Shown here piece by piece: positions 1-11,100 of a DNA stretch of 64,000 nucleotides. Origin of the DNA: Heliopora coerulea. Its lineage: Eukaryota; Cnidaria; Anthozoa; Scleralcyonacea; Helioporidae. Position 1 is the stretch's first letter, and each line of letters begins with the position of its first letter. The position numbers and the translations under genes are program-made. The stretch lies in assembly GCA_030142905.1 (NCBI GenBank), contig JASJOG010000065.1, positions 388,501-452,500 of the forward strand. Reading direction: 5' to 3'. The notes under the pieces are model-generated. The model saw only the letters and a list, made by a program, of their open reading frames with translations, ran no database searches and was not told the DNA's origin.

Positions 1-420
1 AAAATAAATTAAAGTAAATCCATGGAAGTATTGTATATTTAAAGTAAGTTTAAACCTGTAATAATAAATTTACAAGTTGTTCAGAAGGAAAATGCGAAAT
101 TCTTGTTTGAATTCAGAAAATCCTAATTGGCTGGAAAAAATCCTGTGACCAATGGTGAGCCAATCAAATACGACCTCTGCAATATCGGGAAATTTGGAGG
201 TGAGAAAAAACAATGGCCGAGGCCTCGAGTAGATTTTCCTTGAAGTGCAGTTTTCGCTATTCGACTACGTCAGCTCCTGCTCAATTTTTTCAGGTACATT
301 ATTAACACGTAATCACATGCATAACATGGTTTTTCATTCAATTTGAAATTAATCTGGACCAGAGGGTAGGATCAGCAGCAGAGCCCAGCAAAAAGCATGA
401 AGTACAGTGATGTTTAATTT
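1..420. other. Intergenic/intronic DNA, no feature recognised
   Basis: AT-rich unique-looking sequence. I see no exon with splice signals and no repeat shared with the rest of the window. It may lie in an LZTFL1 3' intron or beyond that gene's end. Confidence 0.4.
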
Positions 421-958
421 CAGAATCACCATCAGAGACATGTGAACAGAACCTTTTTATGATAATCTGACAATGCCGAATTCAACTGAAAACTGTTGAC
501 TCGAGCGGGAATTGAACTCGCACCTTCGGGATACCGGTCCGCCGCTCTACCTGTTGAGCTATCGGGTTCACAGAGATTGGAGGCAAGCTTTTACCCAACT
601 TAAGAGCACGAGATATTCTTATCCATGAGAGGATGTGCAGTGTTTCAATTCTATTTCGGAATCATCCTCAGAGATACATGAACAGAAAATTTTCTTGATA
701 ATCTTAGAATTGAAAACAGAATTGAAACACTGCACATCCTCCCATGGATAAGCGTTAAGTTGTCGCGAGAATATGTCGTGCAATAAAGTTGGAAAAAAAC
801 TTGCCTCCAATCCCTGTGGACTTGATAGCTCAACAGGTAGAACGGCGGACCGGTATCCCGAAGGTGCGAGTTCAAATCCCACTCGAGTCAACATTTTTCA
901 GTTGACCTCGGCAGCGTCAGATTATCATGAAAATTTTCTGTTCATAGTCATATTTTAA
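421..958. repeat. Foldback tRNA-like repeat, copy 1 (two head-to-head units)
   Basis: Two inverted units meet near 710. The minus unit has a tRNA-like core at about 498-569 and the plus unit at about 819-889. The plus core shows an A-box-like TAGCTCAACAGGTAGAACG and a B-box-like GTGCGAGTTCAAATCCC, with acceptor-like ends GACTTGA and TCGAGTC. Flanking sequence (TTTTTCAGTTGAC, ATCATCCTCAGAGATACATG) recurs in the copies near 10.4, 14.4, 46.5-47.3 and 57.9 kb. Open reading frames here are by-products of the repeat. It could be a tRNA-derived SINE or a tRNA-like foldback transposon. Confidence 0.8.
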
Positions 959-1019
959 AAAAGTTTTTATCTTTCTAAGATTTTGTTGCGTTGGGCAACA
1001 TCATCAAAGAATGAATGAA

Positions 1020-1201
1020 TGAAAAGTGTTTCATTCTCCGATGAAGTTATGCGAGGCAACGAAACGTTAGAAATACTAAAATATGCCTATATACTCGTGT
1101 TTGTTTGCCCGGCTCTGCTGTTCGTCCTACGTTTAAGATTCCCGCCTGGAACCTCACTTGCTGATAATCTGCATGACTGGTGTGTTTTTCAGAGAGCCTA
1201 G
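1020..1201 (+). mobile_element. Penelope-like terminal remnant with hydrophobic peptide
   Basis: A short reading frame encodes a hydrophobic run followed by LRLRFPPGTSLADNL. The same peptide type recurs at 44514-44567 (-), 48600-48637 (-), 48665-48747 (+), 51250-51332 (-), 51430-51479 (+) and 56558-56643 (+). At 48.6 kb it lies directly upstream of a Penelope-like RT reading frame, so I infer it is the start of the PLE protein carried in the terminal repeat. Here it stands alone with no RT nearby: a solo terminal repeat or a severely truncated copy. A hammerhead-like motif precedes it. Confidence 0.6.
1034..1072 (+). ncRNA. Hammerhead-ribozyme-like motif, degenerate
   Basis: Order seen: TTCT, CCGATGA, a GTT...AAC stem with a 9-nt loop, GAAACGTT, AGAA. 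This matches hammerhead order (stem I, CUGANGA core, stem II, GAAA, short ACGU stem III, stem I). TTCT/AGAA can pair. Deviations are U4 to C in the core and one extra A before stem II, so activity is doubtful. Hammerheads are known in Penelope-like elements, which fits the peptide just downstream. Confidence 0.38.
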
Positions 1202-2105
1202 ACTATGCATAGGCCAAAATTTTGCTTTCTTTTAAAAATACACCCGTGCAGATTAATTTCAAATTCAACAGGAAGCAGAACGATTACCGATACTGATCAA
1301 TACAAATTAAAGTGCCCAATGGCAGTTACAATATCTTTCCCCAACAAGCTTGATTTAATTAGCTGAGAATGTAAATATTAATAGCAATGATAACAGCTAA
1401 TAAAAAAGATAGTAACTACGATATCATACGAAACAAAACAACGGGCCGGTCACAAGAAAGAATTTGAGTCGGGGCTGAAGCTTTAATTCGGCTCAACAGG
1501 TTAAAATTTCTAAAATTCAGTCCGACTTGAAATTTCGTTAACTTAATCTCAAGATAACTTTTTAAGAGACTTCTTAGGGAAATCGAGTTTACATTTCAAT
1601 TCGGGGATTAAATTCTTAACACAATCGATTCCCAGTTGCTCTAGGGAGACCTTATAATAAATATCAAGGTAAAACATTCGTGAAACTTTCGGGAAATCTT
1701 TCAAAACTTTGTTAACGACGCTTTTCTTGTTTTTTATAATTGGTGAAAATGATATATGACGTGCGAATCCTTATTGCGTAAACCTAGCTAGTGACTATAG
1801 GAATCTCAGAGCAGCATTTTTTTCCATTTCTTTGACAGTCGATCGAAGGAGTTGGTTAAATCGCTCGTCCAGTTTCGCCAATAAACATTGAAGGGGTTGT
1901 GCTGTGTATACAACAGTAAATGCGGCTAACGCTTATCTACCACGCGTGCTTATACTCTAACGTGAGAAGATCATTCCAAATTTCCACATAAATGCTGTTG
2001 ACACAAATGGCAAGCCAGTGATTCGAATATTATAACGCAGACTAAAAACGGAATGAAGCGAAGGACTTGAAATAAAAACTGTTTAGAAGGTCCATTATTA
2101 CGTAC
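1202..2105. other. LZTFL1 3' intronic sequence, nothing else recognised
   Basis: The next 3' exon of LZTFL1 should lie here or off the left edge. I found no phase-0 exon with convincing splice sites. Confidence 0.45.
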
Positions 2106-2171
2106 CATCGATTCGCTTAATCGAATCTTCTCCTTTAATTTAGCATTCTCTTCCTGCAGCCGATTTATTTC
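2106..2171 (-). CDS. LZTFL1: LZTFL1 exon encoding coiled-coil start (66 bp, phase 0/0)
   Basis: Acceptor ...ttattag before GAA, donor ATG|gtacgt. It encodes EINRLQEENAKLKEKI and then RLSESM, a leucine-zipper-like heptad stretch matching the corresponding human segment. It is the most 3' exon visible. Confidence 0.9.
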
Positions 2172-5100
2172 CTAATAAAGTAAGAGTAAAAGCAACTTCA
2201 GCGATTCAATTGAAAAAACACAAATGAAAATCACAACTTTGATTTTTCTTCAAATGTGATAAAGACACTTCAGCTGTTTTTTTAACCCAATTCTAATCCA
2301 TCATCCAATCCCTAATCCAAAGCCTAACCCTTATCCTATCAAAACCCAAAGCGTAATGCTTGCCCTACCCTTAACTCTAACATTGTTGGTTGTACAGCTC
2401 ATTCAGTCCCAAAGGAATTTACCTGATAAATTGAGAAACGATACCTCTCAGTAAACAGTAACTGAGTTTCCATGAAATCGAAATTGGCTATATTCATACC
2501 AGAGATGGATAATCCGTCTTGTTCAAAAAGTCTTGTCAAAGTTCGTCTGATAGTTCGTATGTGTATAACTGTTATTACGGCCAACCAGACGAACTGTCAG
2601 CTCACTTCGCCTCTGGGATTAACGAGACGGGCTGTTATAGAGACGGATAATACCCCCAATCGAATAATTCGTCTCGTAGTTAACACGTCTTGCACACATA
2701 TGGGACGAAGTACGAGACACAATGATGGTTAGTTTCATGATTTCTTCCTTAGTTATTGGATTGTCGAACAAAGTTTCTTGATTTTTTTGCGTGCCAATGC
2801 TATACTTCACCAGTTCCCCCATTCATACCCAGACACGAATTATTCACGTTAATTATTCACGTGAGTCTGTACCGAAATAAAAATTCATACCGGTATACGG
2901 AGTACCGGCTAACTCTAGAGGCTAGCAAACTCTCTGTCCCGTGATTTATAATGAACTAAACCGGCCAACTAAAAACGCAACCACAGTAGGAAATCTTTAC
3001 AATCTACAAGTAAATTAGAAATTGAAACGGATAAAAAAAATGGAGGTTTCATGTCGAGACCAGATGAACTATAGGCACTATAAACGCACTTAGAATACGA
3101 CTAAAACTATCATTCTCAGCACTGATAAGGATTATAATGAACAGTTTGATCATTTTGAAGTGGTTAATGCTACCTCTTAGGAACAATGTTAAACGGTAAA
3201 TATCAGTTGGTTGTCTACTTTTATCATGAAATTCATGAGGAATTAAAGTTACGCAACGTAAATAGTAACGTACTGCGAAAAACAAAAGTTAGATCAGGCA
3301 AATGACACTCGGGTACATGGTATCTGGGTGGCTGAACAACGGGTTTACTGGAGTTCTTTGCACCTCATGCTTCCCTTGGACGTGACTCTGGAAGGGTTGT
3401 GGCCCATAATTTTAAACTTGGCAGAGAAGGAACGCGATGTGGTGGAGGGGGAGGTTAAGCTGGTAGGGTAAAGTTAAGTAATTTCTGTGTTTCCACGGCA
3501 ACAACAGTGACTGATAACAGTCTTGAAAATTCAGTGTTGTTAAGTTAGCGGAAAACCCAGTTATGAACGTTCCGTCATCAGTGGTACAAACCTTACAACA
3601 CGCATACCGTATCTTTTAAGATATGTTTGTTATCATTTTAGCAGAAAAATTTTATATACTTTTCAAGCAAATAGTGGACCAGTGTACAACAGAATATACA
3701 GTCGGGATTAACTGCGATGTTAACAAAAATTCAGCAAAATTTCTACAAAATTTGGCCACTAGCTTTTCAGTTAACTTAAAACTGAATTTTCCTGATTGTT
3801 TTCATTTACTGTTGTTGCCAAGGAAACAAGGATATTCCTCAACATCACCTTACCATCTTAAATTCCCATCATTGCTTTTCTACCCTGCCAAACTCGAAGT
3901 AATGGCTCATAAGCATCCGGAATTATGTCCAAGGAAAGCGAAGGTCTTGGCGCGTTTGACGGCTTACGTGCTGGCGGTTTGTCGTAAGGATGCTATGGTC
4001 GGACTTCCATCCTATGTCGTCTTAGTTTGGACCGAAGCCTTGAGTGCCGAACGAACTCTTTTCAAAATGTATTAACTCTAGCCTGCCAACTCTCGTCCTC
4101 GTCTGATAGGGGGTTACAATTACAGGCAACCACGAAGAAACTACATCGAATTACCGTCAACTGCATTCTGATCAGATTCCTGAGTATATTTATCTCTGAC
4201 GACGGTTTAAATTGTAAACCTGATGCCATTACGCGTAATCATGTAGTCACCAGTAAAGACGAGCTGGAAACAACATGTAATGATAATTCTATGTTCTCAT
4301 TTTATTCGTTGCCAATATCATGATAACAATCTGGGCCGTTGAACAAATTCATAAAAACTGGGATGTAGAAATTTTCAAAAAAAAAAAACACATGAATTAC
4401 TGGAAAGACTGCTTAATTGTAGCCTTTTTTAACGAGGTTTAACATTTAGGGGCGAAGAAAATTAAATAGCGTTCCTATTTGTAATTTTGTTGATTTATAT
4501 ACTATCTTTATATATACTGCCAACATAATTGTTACAAAAAACACCTGATTTGTTGTAAATTAGCTAAACAATACATTTTTAATTATATTAATGTGAAAAC
4601 ACTGACGTAATCGCGGCGAGAAATCATTACATTTCTGAATGGAATAAATATTTTTCAGTATTCCATATTTTATTATAAACGTAGTATTAAGCGGCTGAAA
4701 TTATCAAATTTCTGAACTCAAGAATTATTATTACGTATTCCGCATTATTTGCTGTTTTAAAAGATCTATTAAGATATCCTTATAAACCGAATGTACAAAA
4801 TTACCACTGTATACTTAAACTGGTATAAATACCAAACAACGCCAGAAGTAAGACAACATCACAGAGAGTGATAATTCAAGACGGAAACTACTTGCTTAAA
4901 GACCTCGAACACTAGAATCGAAAGGTAAAACATCCAAAACGAGAGTGAAAGAAGATGAGCCAACTTCCTATTCAAAAATTTTAAGTATAGGTTAGTTACC
5001 GAAACCGAGGTGACTACGTTACAAACTGGGTTTTTCTACAACTAAAGGAATAGTTGATGTCCCATGGATAATATATATTATACCTGGGACATGAACTAAT

Positions 5101-8100
5101 TAGGAGTTACTTAGTGAACTTAAGAATCGCGATACTTCGAAGAAAACCGAAGTGATCATGAACTAACATCAAATATAGCATTCAAACACAGGCTCCAATA
5201 TCTTTTGTAAGTGAGTCGGATTAGTTTAAACTCTATTTGACAGCTTGTTCGCAAAAATATTTGGCACAAAAACAAGACTTCTCAGCATATTCAACATAAA
5301 AATTCTCTAGTAAAACGTTGGTTTTTACGCACCTCCGACTGCTCAAACTCATAAATGATTCATGAAGAAAGCACAGAAAAAATCATAGCCGAGACGTTTT
5401 TTGATAAAACGATCAAACACTCGCATAAATATAGTAAAATTTTACAGCAATTTTCTTTTAAAATACTCGTATGATGATATATCAAACGCTCATATGAGTG
5501 TGACCCTGACATCAAACAACCCGAAGAGGATTTCAAAAAAAAAAACTCGGCTTCACCTCGGTTTTCAGGTGACATGTAAATTTGACTTGTACAGTGCCCT
5601 TGTAAAGTACAGTAAGATACAACGGAACAATAGTATTGACAAGACAGTAATTCATTATATGGCTGCGGCAGCGAGGGGCCCGAATACGGAAATCCAGCAA
5701 TTTGACTGGTTTATAAGCGGTCGGATATTTCGCGTATTGCCCCCTTGGGGAGGGGGGGGGAAGGATAATTTAAAAAACCTTTCTTGGTGTCGGACAAAAA
5801 TTAAAATTTTTGACAATATATGAACCGAAAATGTATTACGAACAATCAGAAAAGCAAAAGTAACCATGTATAGTGAAGTTAAAGAAGAAAATCTATATCA
5901 AACGACGACAGAATTGCAAGTGTTTATTTGATGTTCTCTACCTTAACACTTGTCAATTATATTTCAGTACAGCCATGTAATAAACTACTTATTGACCTCG
6001 TTTGTTCGGTCTGTACCAGTGAAATATCGGACCTCTTTTTTTGCACGGACGTCGACTCGCTGCGCTCGTTTCGGTCCGATATTTCACTAGTACAGACCTC
6101 ACGCTCGGTCAATAAGTATCAAACAGCAAATAGGAAAGTTCATTTAATAAAGAATTAACCAGAGTCAATAATACTGTTACTGGTATGATGCACTCACCAT
6201 TTGCAACAATGCAGACCCTCCTCCATCAGAGAGTGGCTCCAGCTTCGTTTTTTGCGACAACTTAGAAGAAACTGAGGTCTAAAAGAAAAAACTGTTGTGT
6301 TAGAGAAGTACAAATACTACGTAAATGTTGAGATAAAACACACGGGAGGGTTATTTACACAAAATGTACACAAATTCACGAATTTCAAGAGACCACCGCT
6401 GCTTTCCGAGAAGAAATCGGTACAAATCGCCACTCACGTCAAGTTTTAGCTTGTGCCTCGTCTGACTGCAATGACTTGCGTTGGCTTGTACACAAACATA
6501 GTGTTCTAACTAGGCCTAAACGAAAGGGTGGTCCGCCCGTCCATTTTCACGACTGCGCTATCGTTCTGGTGAGTGCCCTGTGATTTTTCTTTCTCGCCCT
6601 TTCATTTTCCTAGTCAATATCATACGGTCAGCGGCGCAGTAAACGCGCTGTTGTGGTTAGGCGTCGCAATCAAATGTCTTGTCTAGATCCTTAAAATATG
6701 TGTGGGATGTTTACCTGCGGTATTCGAATGAAATCATCGATCGAAGGCTATTATTTTAAGTTCAGTACTTTTGAAGTCTTTTTTAATAGTGACGATGCTT
6801 TGGAAAAGGAACTTCAGTACATTAGGTAACTGGTGTGACTCTGAGGAGGCTCCATCAGTCAAGAATCGGCATCGCTTCGCTATACAACCGTCATATGCAA
6901 ATCATTTTATCAACCTAGCTAGAACACTGAAACATAGGTCAACACGACCAGTGGCGGACACTTCAGGAAATATTGGGAGAGGCGAATGCCGAAGGCACGA
7001 GCCTTCTAGGGGGTCTGGGGGCATGCTCCATTAATTCATCACATTTAATTTGTGATATTAGAAATTTAGAATACTGTTTCTTGTTTGTTTTTAAACAATG
7101 CCATTTTGTTCTGTTATGTTGATTGTTCGTTGTTGTCATTGTGCTTCCTTTCTTAAAATGAAGACCTCCTTGTGCTTCCATTTTTCAAAATGAAAGCTTC
7201 AGCTGAAATTATTGGGGGGGGGGGCGATCGCCCCCCCTCGCCTACCCTAGTGTCCGCCACTGAACACGACTTATTCGTGCTTTTTCACCATGGAAAATGC
7301 AATTGGCTTTGCCGCAGGAACTATTGGGCTAGAGAGGATCTGCGCTGCCGTTTGGTATTCCACGTCTGCGCAAGTAACAACAAGTTAACTGCAAGTTAAC
7401 TCCTGGCAACATTCGTTCTCGTTTGATCAGGGCTTTATGATGATCATGAATAACATGTTGTTTGAGAACTTTTTTCAACCTTGGAAATTTTGAGATTTGG
7501 TTTGGATTAATTCCGAGCAGTACAGAAATAACTATGATTTTCTTGTTAATATTACATAGTGCTGTAACGACATCATTTATGTAAAATAACGCATAATTGA
7601 TAACCATAACAATAGGCTCGTAATTCAGCAGCACAATGTAACACTGAAATTTGGACAAAGGCGTAATGTGACTTGGTTTTCAGTAGGACATTAGTTAAGC
7701 TGTCAAACGACGATTGGGACGCATACACGCTCGGGCGCGCTCTAACCTTTAACTCAGAACATGTATGTTGTAAGCGATTAATAACGTTCGCTATAAGAAA
7801 AGGGTACTCCTGCGAGTTTGGCACGTTAAAGTGCATTATAATATCTGGTTTCCACTAGTAATTGTGAGGTGTAGACCATGGATTTAAGAGGTTTAAGTAC
7901 AAGTTATTATAAGTACTTAACACCAATGAAATGGTAACGGGTTTCCGATAGGGGAGGATTGTTGGCAAACGTGCCCACAAACCTCCCTAAACTTGCGAAT
8001 GGCTGTTGCTCTATTGCTATGATCGTTCAAAGTTACTGTGCATCTTTCTTTGGCGCAAGAGAATTAGTCAACTCGTGAAAATAATAGAAACGAAAAACTC

Positions 8101-11100
8101 TTTTGCCGACCAAATGAGTCGTTGGCCTATGGCAATTCAGTCCTAGTTTCCGAGCATTGAACGCTCCAGTCACATCAAGTCAAAGCATTTTCAAAGTTTG
8201 ATTTCTATCAACAATAGGATGTTTTCGAGCACAATTCGGAATAAACATGCACGAGTGACTTTTTCAAATGCTATCAAAATAGCACGATATTACTAGTGTA
8301 ATCTCATCTTAACATGTTATATCACATGGTAAAAACCAAAAAGCTACTAAATTAAACGAATTGCTATGACTCACCAATGAAGTGAGAATTCGAAAGGAAA
8401 ATGATGCAAGTTTACCAAAGGAAAACGACTATTCCACCACCAAAAAGTAAGTACAAACTTTCGGTACCAAAATCTTAAAGTGTACTCCACCATAAATCAA
8501 ATAAATTACTAAAGGACGATCACAGAGTAAGCTTTTTCATGAGGCCAAAGACAACGTTTCAGTTACTACATACAGAGAAAATGAAGGACGGTTGGAGACT
8601 GTTTCGCAAATGTCCTCCATTCTATGAACTAGTCGTTTGTTTCGGTCATAAGGCGCAAATTATGTCGGTCGAGAACCAGTCTCAAGACTGAATGTATTCA
8701 TCTGTCGCTTCACAACGGAAAGCATCAGAAAAACGACTTTTGAAAAGAGCAAACATTGTATATTTGCTTGATCTTTCAGTGTTCATCTAACTTACATGAG
8801 TCCATAGGTTGTACCCGTCACAGCGCAGAACTGAAAAGCCCAAAATTTGCCACAGACTAGGAGCTGACAACATTTGTGACGGGGTCAGCTTTTGCCGCTC
8901 TTTTTGTAAAGTGCTTTTTTAGAACAAATAATGTTAACCAGCCGCATCCGAACAAGTCTCTTTCGCCCAAACGTTGGTGCATTGAATTAATTCCGATTCG
9001 GTCGATGCAGACTACGAATTGAACATGAAGAGTTCATGGAATATAAGAAGGAATAAACAATCCTTTTGGCACATATACCTGGGATACTGATTTCTTGACA
9101 GAGAATTCTCTTTCTTCAAACTTCGCAATTTCTTTAATCAGTTCCCTGTAAAATTTAAACACAGCAATAAATGGATGATACGTATATATATACAACACCA
9201 AGGGAGGGATTCTCGCTTGCCACAATCTGAAACAGATAAAAATATTCTATCCTCGACGTTTCGAGCAAAGGATCCCTCCCTTGGTGTTGTGTTGTTGCGC
9301 CGCTGCCAACGCTGGACCAGCCTTGTTGATAATATATATATATATATATATATGTATATACAAATACGCCTAAATTTCAGCTTCATTAAGCAGTGTCCGA
9401 GCTAGGCCCAACCGGAAGGGCGCTGCGCCCTTCCACTTTCACGACTGTGCTATCGTTTTGGTGAGCGCCCTGTCATTTTCTCTCGTCACCCTTTTATTTC
9501 CATTACCATTTTCATACGGTCAGCGGCGTACCAATGCGCTATTATGGTTGCGCATCGTAATGAACTGTCTTGTCTGGATCGCTGAAACATGTGTAGTATG
9601 TTTACCTGCGGTACTCGAATGAAAACATTGATCGAAGGCTGATATTTCATGTTCAATACTGTTGAAGTCATTTTTAACAGTGGCAGTGTCTTTGAGAGCA
9701 AAAGTCCGGTATATTGGGCAAATGTACCAGTTTGAACTGTACCGAGACCATGAGTTCGGGTGGAAAATGAATGCCTCGCTTGGCCGAGTATCCGTATTAT
9801 TAAAATGGGTTACCTAGTCATCAATTTCACCCGGTACGGGAGTCTGAGATTGTATTGTGCTGAGAATGTTCAAGTTGTATGAACTGACTGATAATGAATG
9901 AAAATCGGATTTATTTCAGAACAAGAAGCGTGAGATGAAAAAAAATGAAGAACGTATTGAATCACAGAAGGGTGGTGTCGATCTTTATAAGTTGGACATG
10001 TATTCACCAGCATTTTTAAATTTTATTACAACTATTCGAGTTCAGTTCAACAAAATTCCCTCAAGGTTTACCCTTTTTTCATTCTCCCTTCGAATTGGTT
10101 AAACGCCCTATTTCAGACAAATATTGTGAAACTTTTTGGTAAAGTAAATTTTCCAGGGGCTGTCAAATACCTTTGAGATATCTATACAGTATACTTAATT
10201 AAGGACCTTGGAAGCTTCAGTGGAAGAGACGTTCAAGAAGTCGTTACATGAAGTTTGTAATGGGCTGTTTACAAGGGCGATTCTCCTTGCGACTTTTCTC
10301 ATCCTGAAGCATACGATTGAGGAAACAACTCACCAAAGTATGGTACAATATAGCTTTGGACAAATGATCCGCAAGTCAATCTACTTGATCACATTTGTCA
10401 GGATGCTAAAAATCGTACCAAACGTCGCCCGTGTAAACAAACCATAAAGAGTCATCCTCAGAGATACATGAACAGAAATCTTCTCATGATAATCTGATAC
10501 TGCCGAAGTCAACTGAAAAATGTTGACTCTAGCCAGATTTAAACCCATACCTTCGAGATACCGACCCGCCGCTCCACCTGTTGAGTTATCGAGTCCACAG
10601 GGACTGGAGGCGAGTTTCTATCCAACTTAAGTGCACGAGATATTCTCGCGAGAACTTAACGTTTATCCACGAGAGGATGTGCAGTGTTTCATCCTGAGTC
10701 GAGCTCGAAATTGGATACATGAAGCCGCATTTAGCAAGCCACACACAAGTTGCGCGGTCTATTACAGTTAATTAGTCGATTAGGAAGGACGACATGATGA
10801 GAAATGTATGATTTGTGAGTCGATAACACTGTAATCAATGCCACATGGCAATGTGAAGAAAAGTGAAAGCATATTTAAGGAAAGAGAAAGCACAGAGAAT
10901 AACCGCCTTTGAGTTTCTTCTGTTCCCTTACTTTATATTTACATTCTTTGCCTTGGCCATTTAGAAAACTTGAAAACGATAAAGCTTGAGTCGCCGAGTC
11001 TCGAGGGCCTGCTCGATCCAGGTGAACGTTGGCCAAAATAGACGATTGTGCACGGCAAGCAATTAAGTTCGACGCAATAAGTTCGACGTCTGAAGCCAAA

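Noticed and set aside
619..958. Overlapping reading frames on both strands as small genes
   Set aside because: They are translations of the tRNA-like palindrome and recur wherever the repeat occurs.
1780..1885. Minus-strand coiled-coil-like frame LDERFNQLLRSTVKEMEKN as a further LZTFL1 exon
   Set aside because: No acceptor or donor gives the required phase 0 after the 2106-2171 exon, and identity to LZTFL1 is confined to scattered hydrophobic positions.
2285..2395. Interstitial telomere-like CCTAACCC repeats
   Set aside because: The words are irregular in length and sequence; no run of two perfect telomere units.
3623..4075. 150-codon plus-strand frame as a gene
   Set aside because: It lies across the arm of a foldback repeat, has no motif and no splice or start context.
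9226..9290. Hammerhead ribozyme on the minus strand around GCTCGAAACGTC
   Set aside because: No CUGANGA core at the required position; kept only as a hairpin.
10208..10447. 79-codon frame as a small gene
   Set aside because: No family signature and its end lies within a tRNA-like repeat.
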